A DNA stretch of 64,000 nt from Lithodes maja (taxonomy: Eukaryota > Arthropoda > Malacostraca > Decapoda > Lithodidae): assembly GCA_037953745.1 (NCBI GenBank), contig JBAKBP010001403.1, forward strand, positions 134,001-198,000, given 5' to 3'. The notes below the pieces were generated by a model. The model made no database searches. It saw only the letters and a program-made list of their open reading frames with translations, and was not told the origin of the DNA. This document shows, in pieces, positions 22,908-32,622 of the stretch. Each line of letters opens with the position of its first letter. The stretch's first letter is position 1. The translations under genes were made by a program, and so were the position numbers.

Positions 22908-24624
22908 AAGGATAACCTGAGAGGTTTTAACATCCTATACTCCCGGCGTCAGAACACGGGTAGGCCACCGCCTCAATCCCTGTTCTGATCCCTAAGAGAT
23001 TCTTTAGAGTCCCTTTCCCTACTCGCTTTTCAATCATAAGGGGGGACTCCAAAACGGGTTGCCAACCTGTGACATGGGTCATAGATTCGAAAGCCACACC
23101 AACTAAGCGGTGAACTGCGTGACATTACATACAATTGTTAGCAGCCACCGGTAAGTGTTTAGTCACTGAGCCGCCGCATGGAGGGGTAAACTGGTATGCT
23201 TAAACGGCTCACCGAAACTCTTATCAGAGATACGTATCCTTCCGCCGGACACGCAGGACCGGCAGCAGGATAGGTCGAAACTCTTAACAGAGAAAAGGAT
23301 CCCTCCGCCGGACATGCAGGACCGGCGTCAGGATAGGTAGTGGCACACTACTACATATACAAAAATTATCAGGGGGAAAGGACAAGAGGACCAGACCACA
23401 CGCCGGCACGGCGGCCACAGACAGAAGGAGCGGCGGGTCAAATACAAGGAAAAACACTCGGCTACAAGCACTAGTCTGAGAGAAAACCTTCCTCTAAACA
23501 CAAAACACCCCTGCCCAAGGACGTCTCCTTGAGCTCCCTGAAAGTGGGCAACACTAACGTAAGGGAGCACAAGAAAAGGGTGGCACAGAATATATCATAT
23601 ACAGATGAAAACCATACACCCCTAACGAACAGACTCCCTAAAGGCTTTATCACAAGGATAGAACTCTTCACGCAGGATAACACTTACTCAGAAGACCACC
23701 TCGAGCAGCACGAAGCAGATGAAGCCCCCGCACGGGTCCTCTAAGCAGGCTCAGCTGAATGCCAGAAGATCCCACACCACGTGTGACAATCCTTGCACTG
23801 GCGCGCCTGCAAAATGAAAAAAGACAAGACCCCTAGGCCGAACACACTGGACTATAGAACAGCTCGTGAAGATAAAAAGCCTCCTAACTAAGGAGAAGCA
23901 AAAAACTAAGGCGCATATATAAGAGCCACGAGTAAACACCCAAGTGGCGTCAGTCTTGAACACAACATGTTAGCGCCTGAATTGAACTCAAATTTTAACA
24001 CTTCCTGCGGGCAAACCATATCACAACCTGTGCTAGCTAATCTAAACCTTGTTCACTACAACTCAGATATATACAAATGAGCAAAGACTCACTAGAAGAG
24101 AGCGAACGTCGAATGAAGCAGAACTCGGGGCACACGTGTTGACAGGTTGCCCGCGGGGAAGAGAAGGAAGAATTATGCGCTTGGTGAGAAGCGGCAAGAA
24201 GCCACAACGCAAGAAATCCACCGAATATGGGAAGCGTGTTTATAACAGTATTCAAGTATTAAAGTTTTTCTTTTGTCTTCTCCTATTTTTTACGAAAGTG
24301 TTTTCGTAGTGGGTACCCAATCAATGACGACACCATAAGAGAAGTAGCGTTGCACTTATGAAGATGACTCTTGTTTCTTCCACGCGGCGGCTGATTCAAA
24401 CGGCCAACATGTGTGTTGAATGGAGACTATTATACTAATAGACAACATCGTCAACGATAGAGGGGCCACTATTAAATATACTTCTCTTGTTAACTTAAAT
24501 TATGTTTATATTCAGATATTATTAGGCTTTTACTACTACCCTTGTTTACTCATCCTTTTTTTAGGTGCATTAATAATGCACAATTGAATTGCACATTTGC
24601 CTACAATGTACAAGATTGAAAAAA
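22908..24624. other. 5' region of gag-like unit and unannotated flank
   Basis: No credible gene. Two 63-bp direct repeats lie at 23214-23339. ATATATAAGAGCC at 23913-23925 is a TATA-like string with no assignable gene. 24310-24624 is AT-rich and featureless. The small ORFs here lack recognisable domains. Confidence 0.4.
23214..23339. repeat. 63-bp direct repeat, two units
   Basis: GAAACTCTTATCAGAGA ... GGACCGGCAGCAGGATAGG (23214-23276) is followed immediately by GAAACTCTTAACAGAGA ... GGACCGGCGTCAGGATAGG (23277-23339). Both contain CCGCCGGACAYGCAGGACC. Confidence 0.85.
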
Positions 24625-24650
24625 GTATATATATATATATATATATATAT
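24625..24650. repeat. (AT)n microsatellite at the PLE-B 3' boundary
   Basis: A short TA/AT run directly abuts TTAAGTAAAACTCGCTAGG, the start of the Penelope-like element B end sequence. Confidence 0.9.
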
Positions 24651-25550
24651 TAAGTAAAACTCGCTAGGAAAATTGAAACAATGGAACACCAAGCTTTCGT
24701 CTATTCTCTCAAGACAGGGTAATACAAGAAAACAGGGGGAGAGTGAGGCTTAAATACCCGTCCTAAATCATCTGTGAGTTGCTAACTAGCATATAAATAC
24801 AAAAAGTGTTGCCAGCCTATTGCCTGTTACCATATTATTAGGAACATAATTATTTTATATACAAAATATATGTACATATATACATTGAAATATGCCTAAC
24901 AATACAATCTATTCATATATACAATTTGATACACATCAATGAACTTCCAGATCCCTTTCAAACTGTTATCGTAACTTATGTAAATATGAAGAAATGCATA
25001 TACCTGTAGAAATACATGTAATTACATATACATACACATATACAAGCATACTGTATACACACATACATTACATACATACAAATAAAAATTACATATTTAA
25101 GAACATAAGAAAAATGGGAGTCTGCAGAAAGCCGATTGGTCACACAAGGCAGATCCAACCCACGCCCAACCCTAATTATAAGACCGAATTACAGGCCCAA
25201 CTCACTAATACTATGGACCCTGGGGACTGACCTTCCCAAAATGGTCAGATCAACATAAGGATAAAAGTAGTCTATAGAAAGCCGAATAGCCCACACCTGG
25301 CATATCCCCCTCACAAACAAACAGTATATAAATTATACATAAACACACATATACATAAACACACACATGTACTGTATACATACATAAACATACATATATA
25401 CAATAATTATTATAAAAAAAACAAAAACACACACAAAGAAAATACATAGTGATCATACCTCATGTGTATAGTATTAATAAGGTACCTAACTATCTAATTC
25501 TATGAGAATAGACTTCACAAAAAGGGTCAGATATCAAACTACAAGCTGTT
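24651..25550 (-). repeat. PLE-B 3' UTR (downstream pseudo-LTR)
   Basis: This AT-rich region matches 36634-36738 plus 38257-39035 in the upstream partial copy almost throughout (for example GAACTTCCAGATCCCTTTCA at 24942 and 38437). It lacks the six bases ATCTTC present at 36694-36699, which removes the hammerhead-like core described there. It includes a captured CR1 3' end at 25092-25316. Confidence 0.8.
25092..25316 (-). mobile_element. CR1 3'-end fragment captured in PLE-B 3' UTR
   Basis: GGGAGTCTGCAGAAAGCCGA at 25115 and its continuation match the 3' end of CR1 element C at about 32325-32560 and the corresponding position in the upstream PLE copy (38597-38815). It holds two related motifs (CAGAAAGCCGATTGG and TAGAAAGCCGAATAGC) about 160 bp apart. 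Its presence in both PLE copies shows that it was captured before the PLE copied itself. Confidence 0.75.
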
Positions 25551-25898
25551 TCAATCTATGATCTGACGGTCTGGACATCTATTTCTAGCTCTTTTTATTT
25601 TATCATTGTCAATGAGTAGGTTTAGCAGGATGTTATCTATTTTGTAAAGGCCATCAATTAGATTCATAGTGTTTCCAAATTTTCTGATCAAGGCGGACTC
25701 GGCAAATAGTCTTTCATAATAGCAGCTTGACCAGTAGATCATCTTAGCCTCATCTCAATTTACATGATGGTTTTGTCTTTGTTTATGTTTAAAAATACCA
25801 TTAGATTCTTGAGCTGACCTTACAGATTGTTTGTGTTGTTTAACTCTCACCTCTAATCTTTTTCCAGTTTGTCCTATGTATATGTCATTACATCCTAG
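25551..25898 (-). pseudogene. PLE-B GIY-YIG endonuclease, C-terminal part
   Basis: On the minus strand the frame reads CNDIYIGQTGKRLEVRVKQH (the YIG half of the motif and the conserved Arg), then SNGIFKH, a stop where Trp is expected (near 25755), then KMIYWS and RLFAESALIRKFGNTMN with the conserved Glu. The family nicks target DNA for primed reverse transcription. The domain is split from its GVY half by the Jockey insertion. Confidence 0.85.
25892..25898. other. 7-bp target site duplication of Jockey insertion (left)
   Basis: ACATCCT here is repeated at 26801-26807 on the other side of the Jockey fragment, and the PLE reading frame rejoins across it. Confidence 0.85.
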
Positions 25899-26800
25899 GA
25901 GTAACATATGATACTCATATGACATTCAAACAGCACACCACAAACATTAAAAAGAAACTGACACCCAGACTTAACGCCCTCAGGTCACTTGCTCACACAA
26001 AATTTGGACACAACAAAGAAACTACCACCACAGTATATAAACAATACATAAGATCAGTGATGGAATACGCAAGCCCAGCCTGGGCTTCTAACCTAGCTGA
26101 AACACATCATAAGACCTTACAGACTATTCAAAACAAAGCCCTGAAGATCATTACAGGCTGCACAGCTACTGCACCCACAGATCACCTACATCAAGAAACC
26201 AAAATCCTCAAAGTCAAAGACCATCTGGACATGAGAGGCACTCAATTCCTGGCAGCAGCCTCCACGAACCAAGACCAACCACTAAACTACATGGCAACAC
26301 ACCCACAGACACCAAGAAATATCAAAACAACACCCAGCACACGGTATCACACACAATTATTGTCCTCTCTCCCTCCCTGCCCACCCCGAACCAACTTCCA
26401 GAAGCACATCCATACTCATATCTCTCGCCAATCCATCCACTCACTCACAGACAACACGCAGCTGCATGCACGACCTCCCGAAATCCATCCTTCCGAATCC
26501 TCCCTCCCTCGCGAGGACAGAGTCCACCTGCCCAGGCTGAGATGCGGACACCATCCAGCTCTCCTGAGCTATCAAAAGAGACTGGATGACTCCGTTGTCG
26601 ACGCATGCCCGGGATGTAACACAGCACCCCATACCATTAAACACATCATAGAAGACTGCATTTCACACAACCACTTACGCCAACAACACAATCTACACTC
26701 AATGAGAGCTCTGTGGGAAAGCCCGATCGTGGCCATGGCCTTCCTCAGGGACTCGGGGCTGTTCGGCCAGGCAGCTTAGGGAACAACAACAACAACAACA
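25899..26800 (+). mobile_element. 5'-truncated Jockey-type retrotransposon insertion in PLE-B
   Basis: A plus-strand insertion of about 902 bp with a (CAA)n 3' tail and the 7-bp duplication ACATCCT. It begins inside the RT thumb region and contains only the C-terminal ORF. Opposite orientation to its PLE host. Confidence 0.88.
25901..26779 (+). CDS. Jockey-type RT C-terminal domain (5'-truncated)
   Basis: The open frame starts before the Met at 25919 with GVTYDT, followed by TFKQHTTNIKKKL, VYKQYIRSVMEYASPAW and QTIQNKALKIITGC, the conserved thumb of Jockey/I-group RTs. The C-terminus has a Cys-His knuckle (LRCGHHPALL ... CPGCNTAPHTIKHIIEDC). There is no internal stop over 286 codons, so the copy is fairly young, but no catalytic motif is present. 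Confidence 0.88.
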   Translation, partial: VTYDTHMTFKQHTTNIKKKLTPRLNALRSLAHTKFGHNKETTTTVYKQYIRSVMEYASPAWASNLAETHHKTLQTIQNKALKIITGCTATAPTDHLHQETKILKVKDHLDMRGTQFLAAASTNQDQPLNYMATHPQTPRNIKTTPSTRYHTQLLSSLPPCPPRTNFQKHIHTHISRQSIHSLTDNTQLHARPPEIHPSESSLPREDRVHLPRLRCGHHPALLSYQKRLDDSVVDACPGCNTAPHTIKHIIEDCISHNHLRQQHNLHSMRALWESPIVAMAFLRDSGLFGQAA

Positions 26801-26802
26801 AC
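26783..26802 (+). repeat. (CAA)n 3' tail
   Basis: AACAACAAC repeats directly follow the Jockey stop codon and precede the target duplication, as typical for Jockey-clade 3' tails. Confidence 0.85.
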
Positions 26803-26807
26803 ATCCT

Positions 26808-27127
26808 TTACACGGTATGAAATATACACCACCTGCGTCATTTTTAGGGCTGTTTTTGATCAAAGTAGACTTGACGGAGTTTTCATAATTGAATACTACA
26901 TTTATATTCAAATGTTTGAGAGATGTTGTGAGAGGTGTTAATTCATCATGATATGGCAAAACTAAGATATTTTTCCTTGAAAAGGGAGCTTTATTATTTA
27001 CATTATAGAAGGTTTTTTCGGCTTTGGCTAAACTTTTAATCAACAAGACTTTCAGGATAGCAGAGTGTCTTGGCTAGATTATAGGTTTGTTTGTATTCGT
27101 TATCTATGAATTCTGGGTTACATATCC
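26808..27127 (-). pseudogene. PLE-B RT-GIY linker and GVY half of endonuclease
   Basis: Minus-strand translation gives NPEFIDNEYKQ (directly following the RT thumb end FLRAL at 30858), LIKSLAKAEKTFYN, KNILVLPYHDEL and finally GVYFIPCKGC, the GIY half of the nuclease with a CxxC-like pair. It rejoins CNDIYIG across the Jockey insertion. The piggyBac element lies on its other side. Confidence 0.85.
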
Positions 27128-27131
27128 TTAA
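27128..27131. other. TTAA target duplication of piggyBac (left)
   Basis: TTAA flanks the piggyBac element here and at 30854-30857; removal of the element plus one TTAA rejoins the PLE-B frame. Confidence 0.92.
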
Positions 27132-27137
27132 CCCGTG

Positions 27138-27212
27138 GAGCCCCAGCGACGCGTCTGACGCGTCGGCTATGTATGTAATGCACAGCCCCAGAGACGCGCC
27201 TAACGCGTCACC
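27138..27212. repeat. Subterminal GACGCG repeats of piggyBac copy 1
   Basis: Two related blocks, AGCCCCAGCGACGCGTCTGA (from 27139) and AGCCCCAGAGACGCGCCTAA (from 27184), each ending ACGCGTC. They are 45 bp apart inside the left end and are candidate transposase-binding sites. Confidence 0.7.
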
Positions 27213-27392
27213 ATTATAGCTCCAGTCGTAACTCTCAGAATGGCTCTAGATTTATATGGGAACTACTTTGGGTGCCGGCGGACTAATCTCAACCGTTTTG
27301 TCCATACGTGCGCGTGCGCGGGGACGGGAGAGGGCACCCGCCTTCCCACACCTCATGGTCAGTTTACCGCGCACCCTCTCGAGTGAAACACC

Positions 27393-30011
27393 ATGTCTCG
27401 ACGTTATAGTGCCCGCCTTACCCGCCCCTGCAGTACAGAGGAGGTCATGGATATACTGTACGACACTGACAGCCCTGATAGTGACACTGACTCGGCAATG
27501 GACGAGTCTGGGGACGAGTATGCCCCCTCACAAGCTGAAATAAGTGAGCTAGAGGAAGAGCTTGCTCAGATTCCTGTCAGGCCGCGCAGGCCGTCACAAA
27601 GACAGCAAGGGGCAAGTGCACCTCCCCGCCGCCCACTTCCCCAAGACCCCACTGAATCCTCAGAAAGTGGGGAAGAGGTTGTTGTTGCAGATGAACCTGC
27701 TGACCCTCAAAATTATGTGCGTGTACCTGGGGAAGAACGAAAGGGATTGAAGAGAAGAAGGGGCGAGTCTGGGAGTGAAGAGGAGGTACCCCCACAATCC
27801 CGCCTGCCTTCTCCCCCACTTCGCATAATCTCCCCACTCAAGAAAAATACCCCGGGGAGGTTCTATGGTCGTCATAAACATAGTGACGAACAACAACGTG
27901 GTGATGGACAAATAGAACAACCTGGTGATGGAGAAATGGCACAACGTGGTGCGAGACAAGGGCAGTCACGTGACCCAAAACGCTCCCTCTTCCCTCCCGA
28001 CCCAGAGCACGCGGGGAGGGATGAGTCACCACCACCACCACCACTACTACCAGACTCTCCGCCTCGCCATTCTTCCCCCCCACTATCACCTTCAGGCTCC
28101 ATCCCGTACACCCCCCCACGAATGTCTCCCTCACCTGAACCAGGCCCCTCCCGCGCCACTGCATTATCACCTGCCTCTCCACAACGCCCCGACCTGCCCC
28201 AACGCCCTGCAAGCAAACGACGTGGGCGTGTCATATCTCGCGGGCGTGCCACCCGCGGCCGAATGCAGAAGGTGAAGCAAATAAGACGCCCCAGCAACGA
28301 CTCGAGCTCTAGATCTAGCTCTCGATCAAATTCGAGGTCTAGCTCCAGACCCAGGTCCACCTCTCGCCCACGCCGCCCACGCTCCACCCGCACGACCCGC
28401 CCCGGTGCCCCTGACGATGACCCTGATGACCCCAATGCCCCATCTAGCGACGACGAAGGCGCTGATAGGTGGGATTGGGTGGATGGGGAGAACTATCTAC
28501 CAGGACAATACCACTTTGTGGGGGCAGCTGAGGCCGGCCCTACCATGCCCAATCATGGACCTGACACCACAAGACTGGGTATTTTTCTGCAGTTCTTCAC
28601 TGCCAACCTTGTCGGCTTGATTGTTGACCAGACGAACTGGTACAACTATTATTTTATGGCAGGAAAGGAGCAGAAGAGGAACTCGGCACGTCTCTCATGG
28701 GTGGATTTTGTCTTCCGATGAGTTCTACTCATTCCTGGCACTGGTCATCCTGATGGGGGTCACCAAGAAGACGTCTCTCAGGAAGTACTGGTCATCTGAT
28801 CCCCTCATCGCAACCCCCTTCTTTGGGAAAGTCATGAGCAGGAATAGATTCACGGCAATCATGGGAACCCTACACTTTATTGATAGCCTGGCAAGCCACA
28901 CCAGGAACCAGGATCGCCCCAGGAATACCAAAGACCCGATGGAGAGGATAAGACCTATATTTGAATACCTGAAAACTAAGTTTGCAGCCTCCTTCAAACC
29001 TCACCAAAAACTCATCATTGATGAGAGTCTGGTGCTCTGGAGGGGGAATATTAGCATCCGACAGTACATCCCCAGCAAGCGTCACCGTTATGGCCTGAAA
29101 CTGTTCGTGATGTGTGACTGCAAAACCGGCTACATCCAGGACATCATCCTCTACATGGGCAAGGTCACTGAACTGGTGGAGGAGAGGACATATGGGATAT
29201 CTGGGGCCGTTGTCATCATCATGTTGGAGGGATATTTGGACAAGGGCCACATCTTGTACCTCGACAACTGGTACACCAGCCCTTTCCTTGCCAAATTCCT
29301 AGCGTCTGTGGCACCGTCCGGAGGAATCGTGTCTACATGCCAGAGCTACCCGAAAGGCGGGAGAAGGGCTCCATCATCCACCTCCAGGCAAATAATATCT
29401 TGATGCTCTCGTGGATGGACAATCGTGACGTCAATATCCTCACCAGTATCCACCTGCCCCGCTTAGAGGACACCAAACGCCGTGATAGAGCCACAGGTGA
29501 GGCGGTCAAAAAACCAGTTGCAATCATTGACTACAACATCAACATGCGGCTGGTTGACAAGTCAGACTCTGTCATATCGTCGGTCGAGTGTGCCAGGAAG
29601 ACGATGAGGTGGTATAAAAAACTATTTTTCCACCTACTCGACCTCACCCTCTACAACTGCCACATCCAATATCATGAAATAACAGGTGAAGTTGAGACGA
29701 TGGAGTCGTACTGCATCGAACTTGCACGGGAGCTTCTGTTCTTCTTCAGGGATGGTCCACGCCGCCAGCAACGTCCCGCAGCTCGTTTTCAAGCACCAGA
29801 AGGCCCCGCCAGACTGACACAACGCCACTTTTGCGATTTTGTCCCGCCCAACCAAGTAATCCCCAACCCACGCAGACGGTGTCATGTGTGTCGCAACACA
29901 GGCAGACGCACACCCAAACGGACAGACACCCGGACGATGTGTGAAGAATGTGATGTGGGACTGTGTTTTCCCACCTGCTTCAGGGATTATCACACCCTCG
30001 AGCACTTCTAA
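27393..30011 (+). pseudogene. piggyBac transposase, two frameshifts
   Basis: ATG at 27393 begins an acidic N-terminus (DTDSPDSDTDSAMDESGDE), followed by a Pro-rich and Arg/Ser-repeat disordered region to about residue 370. The catalytic domain follows in the next frame after a shift near 28690: FYSFLALVILMGV, then IIDESLVLWRGNI with the first Asp, YLDNWYTSP with the second, and MDNRDVN with the third after a second shift near 29310. The second shift is a net 16-nt loss relative to piggyBac copy 2 (HSRTTG codons missing). The C-terminus is the cysteine-rich domain (CHVCRNTG ... CEECDVGLCFPTCFRDYHTL), which in the family helps bind ends. Confidence 0.9.
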
Positions 30012-30853
30012 GTGTTCAAAGTGTTCAAAGACTGCGATAAAAGACGCTATAATGTAATACTAACAGTGTATATAAAAGACGCAAAAAGTGAATATAAAAC
30101 AGTGTGTATATATATATATATAATTTACAAGTGCAAAGTACCGAACAATATAAAACACTAAGTAAATTCTAAACTTATAAAACTGTGTGCAAATAATTAT
30201 AAGAATACGAGACAATAAGTGCGTAAAACAATGTATATACACCTCATAATCTTAGGTAAAACAATGAACAATTACAAATAATTCAATGAAAAGGAGAGAC
30301 AGAGTGACCTTGAGTGAAAGTGACAGCCAGACAGAGAAAGAAAGTGGGAAGGGTGCTGTGGAATGTGGGTCACTCGGTCCGCTGTCTGGCCGTGTGTTCG
30401 TACGTGCGTTTTGTTATTGTCCTGAGCCAAGATGGCCGCCATCACCATGGCAACGGGGACGCTAACACTCGTGCGCACTTGTAATACTTGAATGAAGGCA
30501 CTTATCACACTACAACTTCAGTTATATTGACATTATGTGATATACAAAGACATTCTATGAACTCTGAAGCGCACTTTATGTCCGAGAGGTGCAAAATAAG
30601 TCATGCTGCCTGGCGGCTGGCAACTGGCTGCTGGCGCGGGAGATTTGAAAATGGCGCTAAGGCTCCACTGAGGCTGGGGACCCCCACTACCTCCCAGGAC
30701 CCCCAAATGGCCTAGGTAAGTACTGTTTTCACATTTCTTCAGGTCTATAATTATTTTCTAACACGTTCTGATATATTTATAAGAAAACAAAAAATGAAAA
30801 ATTGCCCGGGTTCTGGTGCGCAAAAATAATAAAACCGGCCGGGGCTGTACGGG
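30012..30853. promoter_or_regulatory. piggyBac copy 1 3' noncoding region with YY1/RFX-like block
   Basis: AT-rich after the stop, then a conserved block at about 30404-30465 with CCAAGATGGCCGCCAT (YY1-like) and CCATGGCAACGGGGAC (half of an RFX X-box). The same block recurs in piggyBac copy 2 at about 51721-51780 although the rest has diverged. The function is unknown. Confidence 0.5.
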
Positions 30854-30857
30854 TTAA
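30854..30857. other. TTAA target duplication of piggyBac (right)
   Basis: Second TTAA; it falls in PLE-B between the RT thumb (FLRAL) and the linker (NPEFIDNEYK). Confidence 0.92.
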
Positions 30858-31628
30858 TGCTCTTAGAAACATACCTGAAAAAATTGACAGTTTTACTTTA
30901 ATATGATGGTTGGAGAAAAAATGAATATAGAAATCTACAAGAGTCGGCTTTCTATATGCTTTAAATTTTAGGTGACCATTATTATTTATAATCATGGTAT
31001 CAAGGAAAGGTAGTTTATTGTTTACTTCTTCTTCAATTTTGAATGAAATCGAGGGGACAAGATCGTTAAGTTTATTAAGGAATGAATGGTAATTTTGATT
31101 GGTAGGCCAAAGACACAACATGTCGTCAACATATCTAAACCAAGGAAGTCTAAAGTTACATATTTTAGGTAAAAACCGAGTCTCAAAATATTCCATAAAC
31201 AGGTTAGAAATGATCGGAGAGAGTTGATTTCCCATTGCGCAACCAAATGTTTGCCGAAAAAACCTACCATTCACAGCAAAGTTAGTGTTGAGGACGCACA
31301 ATTCAATTAGCTTCATGAAAACATTATTACTTATTGGCAAATCTAAATTCGGCAAATCATCTTTCAAAAAAACTAGTAAGTCATGAACTGGCACTTTTGT
31401 AAATAAGGAATTAACATCAATACTTATTAGTTTGCAAGGTGAATTGTTGTTTCTAATTTTACTAATTAAATCACTGGAGTTTTTTACATGTGAATCCGAG
31501 ATCGTGCCAACTAAAGGGGATAACAACTTACTAAGCCATTTAGATAATTTATAAGTGGCAGACCCTACTGAACTGATGATAGGACGAAGAGGTTTATCAG
31601 GTTTATGGGTTTTGAGAAGGCCATACAT
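30858..31628 (-). pseudogene. PLE-B reverse transcriptase, catalytic part
   Basis: A clean 257-codon frame with the Penelope RT signatures: MYGLLKTHKPDKPLRPIIS, SIDVNSLFTKVPV (catalytic Asp), CAMGNQLSPIISNLFMEYFE, WFRYVDDMLCLWP (catalytic YVDD), LPFLDTMI and YRKPT, ending with the thumb SIFSGMFLRAL. The stretch below 30858 in the same ORF is piggyBac read-through. The upstream half of the protein is in another frame because of the 45-bp repeat array. Confidence 0.92.
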
Positions 31629-32105
31629 GATTGTAAGGTAAGGTGGGATTTATAGTTTGAGAAGGCCATACATGATTGTAAGGTAAGGTGGGATTTATAG
31701 TTTGAGAAGGCCATACATGATTGTAAGGTAAGGTGGGATTTATAGTTTGAGAAGGCCATACATGATTGTAAGGTAAGGTGGGATTTATAGTTTTAGAAGG
31801 CCATACATGATTGTAAGGTAAGGTGGGATTTATAGTTTTAGAAGGCCATACATGATTGTAAGGTAAGGTGGGATTTATAGTTTGAGAAGGCCATACATGA
31901 TTGTAAGGTAAGGTGGGATTTATAGTTTGAGAAGGCCATACATGATTGTAAGGTAAGGTGGGATTTATAGTTTGAGAAGGCCATACATGATTGTAAGGTA
32001 AGGTGGGATTTATAGTTTGAGAAGGCCATACATGATTGTAAGGTAAGGTGGGATTTATAGTTTGAGAAGGCCATACATGATTGTAAGGTAAGGTGGGATT
32101 TATAA
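31611..32105. repeat. 45-bp minisatellite inside PLE-B RT gene, 11 units
   Basis: The unit starts TTTGAGAAGGCCATACATGA on the plus strand; 11 units of exactly 45 bp fill 495 bp, with two units showing TTTTAGAAGG. In coding sense each unit encodes INPTLPYNHVWPSQT, a copy of the codons at the RT start. All units carry four extra bases between the Tyr and the Met codon of PTLPY-MYGLLK, so the frameshift came before the expansion. Confidence 0.97.
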
Positions 32106-32324
32106 TTTTGAACATTTTAAGTAAATCGGGTTTATCCTTAAGCAAACTGTTTATTTTCACACTAAAGTTTGTATTTGTATTTTCAGTAGGGTCTTTCACA
32201 AAGGGCTCATACGTATTTATGTCATTCAATATCTCATTAAGTTTATCATTGTGCATGGATATGTCTAGGATAACGATAGCATTAGATTTATCAGCTTTGG
32301 TTATGTGAATATCTTTAAGAACAA
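32106..32324 (-). pseudogene. PLE-B ORF segment upstream of RT fingers
   Basis: Minus-strand frame with ITKADKSNAIVILDIS (the K-DK-A-VI-D signature at the start of Penelope RTs), a NEILNDINTYEPFVKDPT segment and LLKDKPDLLKMFKI, running into the 45-bp array. It is cut at about 32325 by CR1 element C. Confidence 0.85.
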
Positions 32325-32622
32325 AAGAACATAAGAAAATGGGAGTCTGCAGAAAGCCGATTGGCCTAAGCAAGGCAGATCCCTGTCCCACACAACCCCA
32401 ATTACAAAGCCCAATTATAGGCTCAACACTCTAATACCCTGAGGATCATCTTACCAAAACGGTTAGAGATTAACGCAGGATTACGGGGTTCTGCAGAGCG
32501 CTGATTGGCCCAACCCTGCTGATCCCCCTTCACACCCAACCCTTCTCGTCCATATGCTTATCCAATTTTATCTTAAAGCTCCCTATCGTTTTTAATCCCA
32601 CTATAGCACTTGGTAGTCCATT

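Larger units (their letters stand above)
27132..30853 (+). mobile_element. piggyBac-type DNA transposon (copy 1), both ends present
   Basis: A 3722-bp element between TTAA duplications. The termini are CCCGTGGAGCCCC (left) and, on the complement of the right end, CCCGTACAGCCCC, imperfect inverted repeats of about 13 bp starting with CCC as in piggyBac. A single transposase gene lies inside. Inserted in PLE-B between its RT and nuclease. Frameshifts make it non-autonomous now, but the ends look usable in trans. Confidence 0.92.

Noticed and set aside
23913..23925. TATA box for a host gene
   Set aside because: ATATATAAGAGCC lacks a downstream gene; AT-rich strings are too common here to support a promoter.
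18500..24300. Full DIRS element with tyrosine recombinase, or LTR pair around the gag-like unit
   Set aside because: No recombinase motif, no RT and no convincing terminal or internal complementary repeats were seen by eye.
27577..28435. Minus-strand ORFs over the piggyBac N-terminus
   Set aside because: Antisense to the Arg/Ser- and Pro-rich disordered coding region; composition artefacts.
31565..32074. Minus-strand ORFs of repeated AFSNYKSHLTLQSC units
   Set aside because: Alternative frame of the 45-bp array within the PLE-B gene; not a separate repeat protein.
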